Of a stretch of DNA of 64,000 bases, positions 59,850 through 64,000 are shown piece by piece. A model generated the notes under the pieces. It was not told the DNA's origin. It worked only from the letters and a program-made list of their open reading frames with translations, and searched no databases. Every line of letters starts with the position of its first letter. The stretch's first letter is position 1. The DNA comes from Trichococcus pasteurii. GTDB lineage: Bacteria > Bacillota > Bacilli > Lactobacillales > Aerococcaceae. The position numbers were made by a program, and so were the translations under genes. The stretch covers positions 62,001 through 126,000 of the forward strand of contig NZ_FONM01000004.1 of NCBI RefSeq assembly GCF_900112935.1. Reading direction: 5' to 3'.

Positions 59850-62246
59850 ATGGCATTTGACGTCCAAGAGTTCAAAAAGGAATACCAAAAAACATTCGAA
59901 GAATTATTCGCCTATAGTTATGAGGATGGCTCGAAAACTGAGCAGTTCATTGCGCTGGGGGACTTGGTCCGCGGGCGTTATTCCGAGGACTGGATACAAA
60001 CTATAACGAATTATAACAAGAAAAAGGAAAAGCAAGTCTATTACTTTTCGATGGAGTTCCTGCCCGGAAGGATGCTGAAAAGTAACCTCCTGAATATGGG
60101 CATATTGGACTGTGTTAAGCAAGGAATGGAAGAGATGGGTCTTGACTTGGATGAGGTGGCACGTGCTGAAGTCGATCCGGCTTTGGGGAACGGCGGCCTC
60201 GGACGGTTGGCTTCCTGTTTCATGGATTCCATCGCGTCGACCGGTCTTGCCGGCAACGGCAATGGAATCCGTTACCGTTATGGTCTTTTCAAACAAAAAT
60301 TCATAAACGGCTATCAGATTGAATTGCCCGAGAATTGGCTGCGCAACCGGAACGTCTGGGAAGTCCGCAAAGAGAACAAGGCCGTCATCGTCCGTTTCGG
60401 CGGAGATGTCAGCTTTACGCAGGATGGAGAAGGCAAGTTGCGTGTGCGTCACGAAAATACCCGTGATATCCTAGCGGTTCCTTACGATACCGCGCAGGTC
60501 GGCTACAATAACGGCATCGTCAATAACCTGCGGCTTTGGTCAGCGGAAATTCCTTACGGGGATGAAGCGCGTTTTTCCACAGAAGAACAACGTGAAGAAG
60601 TCAAACGCATTACCGAAGTGCTGTATCCGGATGATTCCAACTACGAAGGACGGCTTTTGCGTGTCCAACAGGAATATTTCTTTTCATCCGCCGGTGTCCA
60701 GAGCATCGTCCGTTATTTCAAACGTCTGAACTTGGACTGGAGTCTTTTCCCGGATAAAATCGCAATCCATATCAATGACACCCACCCGACTTTGGCAATC
60801 CCTGAATTGATGCGGATTTTGTTGGACGAGGAAGGGTTGACTTGGGATCAAGCGTGGGAAATCACGAAGAAAACAGTCAGCTACACCAACCACACGATCC
60901 TCCAGGAAGCGATGGAGCGTTGGCCGGAAACGATGATTTCGGATCTGTTGCCGCGCATCTACCAAATCATCCAGGAAATCAACCGCCGTCATATCGACAA
61001 AAAAACGCCGTTATATGGCGAGGAATTAACTCAGCGCACTGCCATCATCGCCAATGGCCAGATCAAGATGGCCAACCTTGCTATAATCGGCAGCCATAGC
61101 GTAAACGGCGTCGCCAAACTGCATACGGATATCCTGATGGCTGACACGCTGCATGACTTCTACGTGATGTATCCGCAAAAATTCAACAACAAAACGAACG
61201 GGATCACGCAAAGACGCTGGGTTCAGATCGCAAATGAGAATCTGACCGCAATGCTTGATGAGACGATCGGTGCGGAGTGGAAGAGCGATCCGGAAGAAAT
61301 CAAAATTCTGAAGGCGCACCGCGACAATAAAGCTGTCCTGGATAAGCTGGAACAAGTCAAACTGGCAAACAAAAAACGTTTTGCGGCCTATGCGCTAAAA
61401 GAAATGAATCTCGAAATCGATCCGACGGCATTGTTCGACGTGCAGATCAAACGATTGCACGCCTATAAACGCCAACTGTTGAACGTTCTGCATATTTTGG
61501 ATAGATATCTGCAATTGAAGGATAATCCGAAAATCAACCTGCAGAAACGTGTCTTCATATTCGGCGCAAAAGCCGCACCTAGCTATTATTATGCGAAACA
61601 GATCATCAAGCTGATCAATGCGATTGCGGACATGATCAACAACGATCCTGCCCTCAACGACAAAATCAAGATTGTTTTCGTTGAGAATTACGGCGTGTCG
61701 TTGGCGGAATTGATCATCCCTGCAGCTGATATCAGCGAACAGATTTCTCTTGCCGGCAAGGAAGCTTCCGGCACCAGCAACATGAAGCTGATGTCGAATG
61801 GTGCCGTCACGATGGCGACCTTGGATGGGGCCAATGTTGAAATCAGGGATAACGTCGGTGAAGACAACATCTTCATCTTCGGTCTGAAGAGTGATGAAGT
61901 GCAGGAATATTACCGCAATGGCGTATACAATTCAAGAGATATCTATGAAAAGAATCCACGTTTGAAACGGATCCTGAATCTGCTCATTGATGGGACGATT
62001 CCTGGCGTCGAGACTGAAGCGCGGGATATCTTCGATTCGCTGGTCATGTACAATGACGAGTATTTCCTGCTTAAAGATTTCGACAGCTACCTGCAAGCTC
62101 AATATGAAGCGGATAAGGCGTTTTCTGACAGAGACAGATGGAACCGCATGGCGCTGATGAATATAGCGAGCTCGGGGCCGTTTTCATCGGATTACACGAT
62201 TCTGCGTTACGCGGATGAAATCTGGAAGATCAAACCACAAAACTAA
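59850..62246 (+). CDS. glgP: Glycogen phosphorylase
   Basis: A 798-aa GT35 phosphorylase that releases glucose 1-phosphate from glycogen. Conserved features: YYFSMEFLPGRMLKSNLLNMG, the glycine-rich ALGNGGLGRLASCFMDS, TNGITQRRW, and the PLP-binding KEASGTSNMKLMSNGAVTMATLDGANVEI. AGAAGGAG precedes the ATG. It is the last gene of the operon, so storage and mobilisation are transcribed together. No pullulanase or glgX is present in the window. Confidence 0.97.
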   Translation: MAFDVQEFKKEYQKTFEELFAYSYEDGSKTEQFIALGDLVRGRYSEDWIQTITNYNKKKEKQVYYFSMEFLPGRMLKSNLLNMGILDCVKQGMEEMGLDLDEVARAEVDPALGNGGLGRLASCFMDSIASTGLAGNGNGIRYRYGLFKQKFINGYQIELPENWLRNRNVWEVRKENKAVIVRFGGDVSFTQDGEGKLRVRHENTRDILAVPYDTAQVGYNNGIVNNLRLWSAEIPYGDEARFSTEEQREEVKRITEVLYPDDSNYEGRLLRVQQEYFFSSAGVQSIVRYFKRLNLDWSLFPDKIAIHINDTHPTLAIPELMRILLDEEGLTWDQAWEITKKTVSYTNHTILQEAMERWPETMISDLLPRIYQIIQEINRRHIDKKTPLYGEELTQRTAIIANGQIKMANLAIIGSHSVNGVAKLHTDILMADTLHDFYVMYPQKFNNKTNGITQRRWVQIANENLTAMLDETIGAEWKSDPEEIKILKAHRDNKAVLDKLEQVKLANKKRFAAYALKEMNLEIDPTALFDVQIKRLHAYKRQLLNVLHILDRYLQLKDNPKINLQKRVFIFGAKAAPSYYYAKQIIKLINAIADMINNDPALNDKIKIVFVENYGVSLAELIIPAADISEQISLAGKEASGTSNMKLMSNGAVTMATLDGANVEIRDNVGEDNIFIFGLKSDEVQEYYRNGVYNSRDIYEKNPRLKRILNLLIDGTIPGVETEARDIFDSLVMYNDEYFLLKDFDSYLQAQYEADKAFSDRDRWNRMALMNIASSGPFSSDYTILRYADEIWKIKPQN

Positions 62247-62285
62247 CCGACTGTGCGTACAGACAGCAATCAATTTTATCTAAAG

Positions 62286-62331
62286 AAAGCAAGGGCTGCC
62301 TCGGGAATGATATGGGGCAGCCCCTGCTTTT
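62286..62331 (+). terminator. Terminator of the glg operon
   Basis: AAGCAAGGGCTGCC and GGGCAGCCCCTGCTTTT form a stem around a 14-nt loop, 40 bp after glgP. Confidence 0.85.
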
Positions 62332-62398
62332 GTCGTTTATTTTTGTTTGTACAGCGAATACGCTGATGCACATCCGGCCACTGTCGCCGATTACTCAA

Positions 62399-62426
62399 CA
62401 AAAAAAAACGCCCTGATGAGGGGCGT
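62399..62426 (-). terminator. Terminator of the DUF4828 gene
   Basis: On the minus strand ACGCCCCTCATCAGGGCGT forms a short stem followed by T8 or more. Confidence 0.7.
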
Positions 62427-62452
62427 ATGTGTTAATGCGCATAAGAGATTCG

Positions 62453-62815
62453 CTATTTGTCGGTTTCACGTTTGAAGTAGAATTCTTGTTCTTCCGCCTC
62501 ATCATAGATGGTCAGAGTAGGGGATGTATCTTTTTTCAGAATCAAGTAATAGCCGAAATGGTCGCGGAAGACCAATTCGTTGGGTTTGGCTTCTTCAAGG
62601 GTTGCCTTTAATTTTTTGTTGTTCAGGAGAATCTCCAGATTATCAGTAATTTCAACCTTCAAGGACTGTGCGTCGTTTTTCCACGTGCCGATGTAAGGGG
62701 TGTACGTTGTTGATAGGCTTTTACCGGCATTGCGATTTGACTTGAACAAAGCAGAGCTGATGCTTGCGATTACGGATAATCCGACGACAATCCTCCAAGG
62801 ATTATTTTTTTTCAC
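62453..62815 (-). CDS. DUF4828 family protein
   Basis: A 120-aa protein. One N-terminal hydrophobic helix (NNPWRIVVGLSVIASISSALF), then a small beta domain with YIGTWKNDAQSLKVEITDNLEILLNNKKL and FRDHFGYYLILKK, typical of DUF4828 proteins of Lactobacillales. Function unknown; likely membrane-anchored. GTG 62815 lies 9 nt after GGAGG, better than the in-frame GTG at 62833, which overlaps it. Confidence 0.75.
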   Translation of the reverse strand: MKKNNPWRIVVGLSVIASISSALFKSNRNAGKSLSTTYTPYIGTWKNDAQSLKVEITDNLEILLNNKKLKATLEEAKPNELVFRDHFGYYLILKKDTSPTLTIYDEAEEQEFYFKRETDK

Positions 62816-63027
62816 TGATTTGAAACCTCCCACAATAAGTTAACTCATAGTATATTCCTTTTTTTGCAAATGGCCATAGCATTAACAATACAAATATGTT
62901 ACAAATGATGTAAAGTTTGAAAAGGTAATTGCCATAGCTGTGATATGATGATATTCTAAAGCATAAATGAAAATACAATTACAAAATTAAAAATTCATTA
63001 AAGAAATCAAGCGAGGAAGTGTTCGGT

Positions 63028-64000
63028 TTGAAGGTTATTAAATTTGGCGGGAGTTCCCTTGCGAATGGGACTCAATTGAAAAAAGTATTGCAGATTGTGA
63101 AAGATGACGCAGACAGAAGAATCGTGGTCGTTTCAGCACCAGGAAAGCGCAATGACTCGGACGAAAAAGTTACGGATTTGTTGATCAAGCTGGCTGATGA
63201 GGTAAAAAATAAAGAAGATCACCAAAAAACGCTGAAGACGATCCTGAAAAGATATCAAGATATCGTCGATGAATTGGAAATCGATCCAAGTGTCATGGAC
63301 ATCATTTCCAAAAACTATGAGAAGTTGATCCAGACGAAATTCTACAACGAATTGTATGCGCTGGATGCCTACAAAGCCAGCGGCGAAGACAACAGCGCCA
63401 TCCTTGTAGCTGCATTTTTCAATAAAGAGGGAATCCCTGCCAAATACGTCAACCCGAAGGATGCCGGCCTTTTGGTAACCGACAACCCAGGGAATGCGCG
63501 GGTATTGCCGGAATCCTTCAAAAATCTTTATGCATTGCGGGATTCGAAAGAAATCATCGTGTTCCCGGGGTTCTTCGGTTACACGAAAGATGGACAATTG
63601 CTTACATTCTCAAGAGGGGGATCGGACATCTCCGGCGCAATCGTCGCCAACGGTGTCAAAGCCAGCCTGTATGAAAACTTTACGGACGTTGACGCCATTT
63701 ACGTGGCAAACCCTAAAATGGTCAAACACCCTAAAAAAATCAAACAATTGACCTATCGTGAAATGCGTGAATTATCCTACAGCGGATTTTCAGTCTTCCA
63801 TGATGAAGCTTTGCAGCCGGCATTCAGCGCCGGAATCCCGGTAGTCGTCAAAAACACCAACAATCCGTCTGCTCCAGGTACCAGCATCACGAGAACGAAA
63901 CCTGAAAACAAACAAATCGTTTCAGGTATCGCAAGTTCGACCGGCTTCATGAGCATCTACATCGGCAAATACCTGATGAACCGAGAAGTCGGGTTCGGCC
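63028..64000 (+). CDS. Aspartate kinase (partial, runs off the window end)
   Basis: At least 324 residues. It begins MKVIKFGGSSLANGTQLKKV (aspartate kinase signature KFGGSS), then VVVSAPGKR, and SRGGSDISGAIVANGVKASLYENFTDVDAIYVANPK. The kinase domain ends near 290 and the first ACT domain starts (IASSTGFMSIYIGKYLMNREVGF). This is the longer class with an inserted helical segment, closer to Clostridium and Lactobacillales enzymes than to E. coli LysC. The start is TTG 63028 after GCGAGGAAG. It makes aspartyl phosphate for lysine, threonine and methionine. No lysine riboswitch or T-box is seen upstream. Confidence 0.93.
   Translation, partial: MKVIKFGGSSLANGTQLKKVLQIVKDDADRRIVVVSAPGKRNDSDEKVTDLLIKLADEVKNKEDHQKTLKTILKRYQDIVDELEIDPSVMDIISKNYEKLIQTKFYNELYALDAYKASGEDNSAILVAAFFNKEGIPAKYVNPKDAGLLVTDNPGNARVLPESFKNLYALRDSKEIIVFPGFFGYTKDGQLLTFSRGGSDISGAIVANGVKASLYENFTDVDAIYVANPKMVKHPKKIKQLTYREMRELSYSGFSVFHDEALQPAFSAGIPVVVKNTNNPSAPGTSITRTKPENKQIVSGIASSTGFMSIYIGKYLMNREVGFG

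Noticed and set aside
62834-63027. Lysine riboswitch or T-box ahead of aspartate kinase
   Set aside because: The 190-bp AT-rich region lacks L-box and T-box core sequences and any terminator hairpin.

Overview
The window reads as a chromosomal segment of a low-to-moderate GC Gram-positive, most likely Lactobacillales and probably Carnobacteriaceae (a Trichococcus-like organism). This placement is inference. It rests on Firmicutes-type ribosome binding sites, the ECF vitamin transporters ThiT and NiaX with a TPP riboswitch and a NiaR operator, the gene set ccpN / PPDK regulatory protein / ppdK, LuxS, and a glgBCDAP operon. No 16S rRNA is present to confirm it. Apart from one IS, one TnpB element and several repeat arrays, the gene content looks like core chromosome.

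Layout. 0-10.3 kb: a complete rightward Tad/Flp-type pilus (type IVc) operon with a prepilin peptidase, TadE-like, CpaB, TadZ, TadA, TadB, TadC, a large VWA-domain membrane protein, DUF192 and a TadG-like protein. No classical Flp pilin is seen. 10.3-12.0 kb: an IS1380-family element whose transposase is cut by one in-frame TGA. 12.1 kb: tRNA-Leu(GAG). 12.3-18.1 kb: yitT, thiT with TPP riboswitch, an epimerase, an orphan promoter-to-terminator transcription unit with only tiny ORFs, a PhnA/YjdM zinc-ribbon gene and a solo TnpB gene. 18.4-22.6 kb: leftward ccpN, PPDK regulator, ppdK, with a candidate CcpN box in the promoter. 23-28.4 kb: a SWIM/SNF2 helicase, a ThrE-type two-gene exporter and a DUF1510 protein. 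28.5-30.9 kb: kdgR and kdgK with candidate operators. 31-34.7 kb: small accessory genes, then leftward aroE-aroK-tyrA. 34.8-41 kb: rightward aroF-aroB-aroA-aroC-pheA, preceded by a 49-codon leader ORF packed with Phe, Tyr and Trp codons and by a strong intrinsic terminator. 41-53.5 kb: niaR and niaX, carbonic anhydrase, AEC transporter, luxS, alcohol dehydrogenase, cytidine deaminase, glyoxalase, SGNH hydrolase, a highly structured noncoding RNA, a DUF4349 lipoprotein, DUF47-pit, and an alkaline-phosphatase-superfamily enzyme. 54-62.2 kb: the glycogen operon glgB-C-D-A-P. 62.4-64 kb: a DUF4828 protein and the start of aspartate kinase, which runs off the end.

Three things stand out as possibly undescribed. 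(1) An aromatic-amino-acid leader peptide with terminator ahead of the common aromatic pathway operon (34.78-35.12 kb) fits ribosome-mediated attenuation sensing Phe, Tyr and Trp together. (2) Five intergenic arrays (about 13.3, 18.2, 22.8, 29.4 and 48.7 kb) each hold three imperfect palindromes whose centres are about 51-52 bp apart, close to five DNA helical turns. The palindrome sequences are largely array-specific, and three arrays share a GCTGATGCA-like linker. (3) A ~225-nt RNA at 48.39-48.62 kb has its own promoter and terminator and at least eight perfect helices. It may belong to the raiA-motif class, but that needs a covariance-model search.
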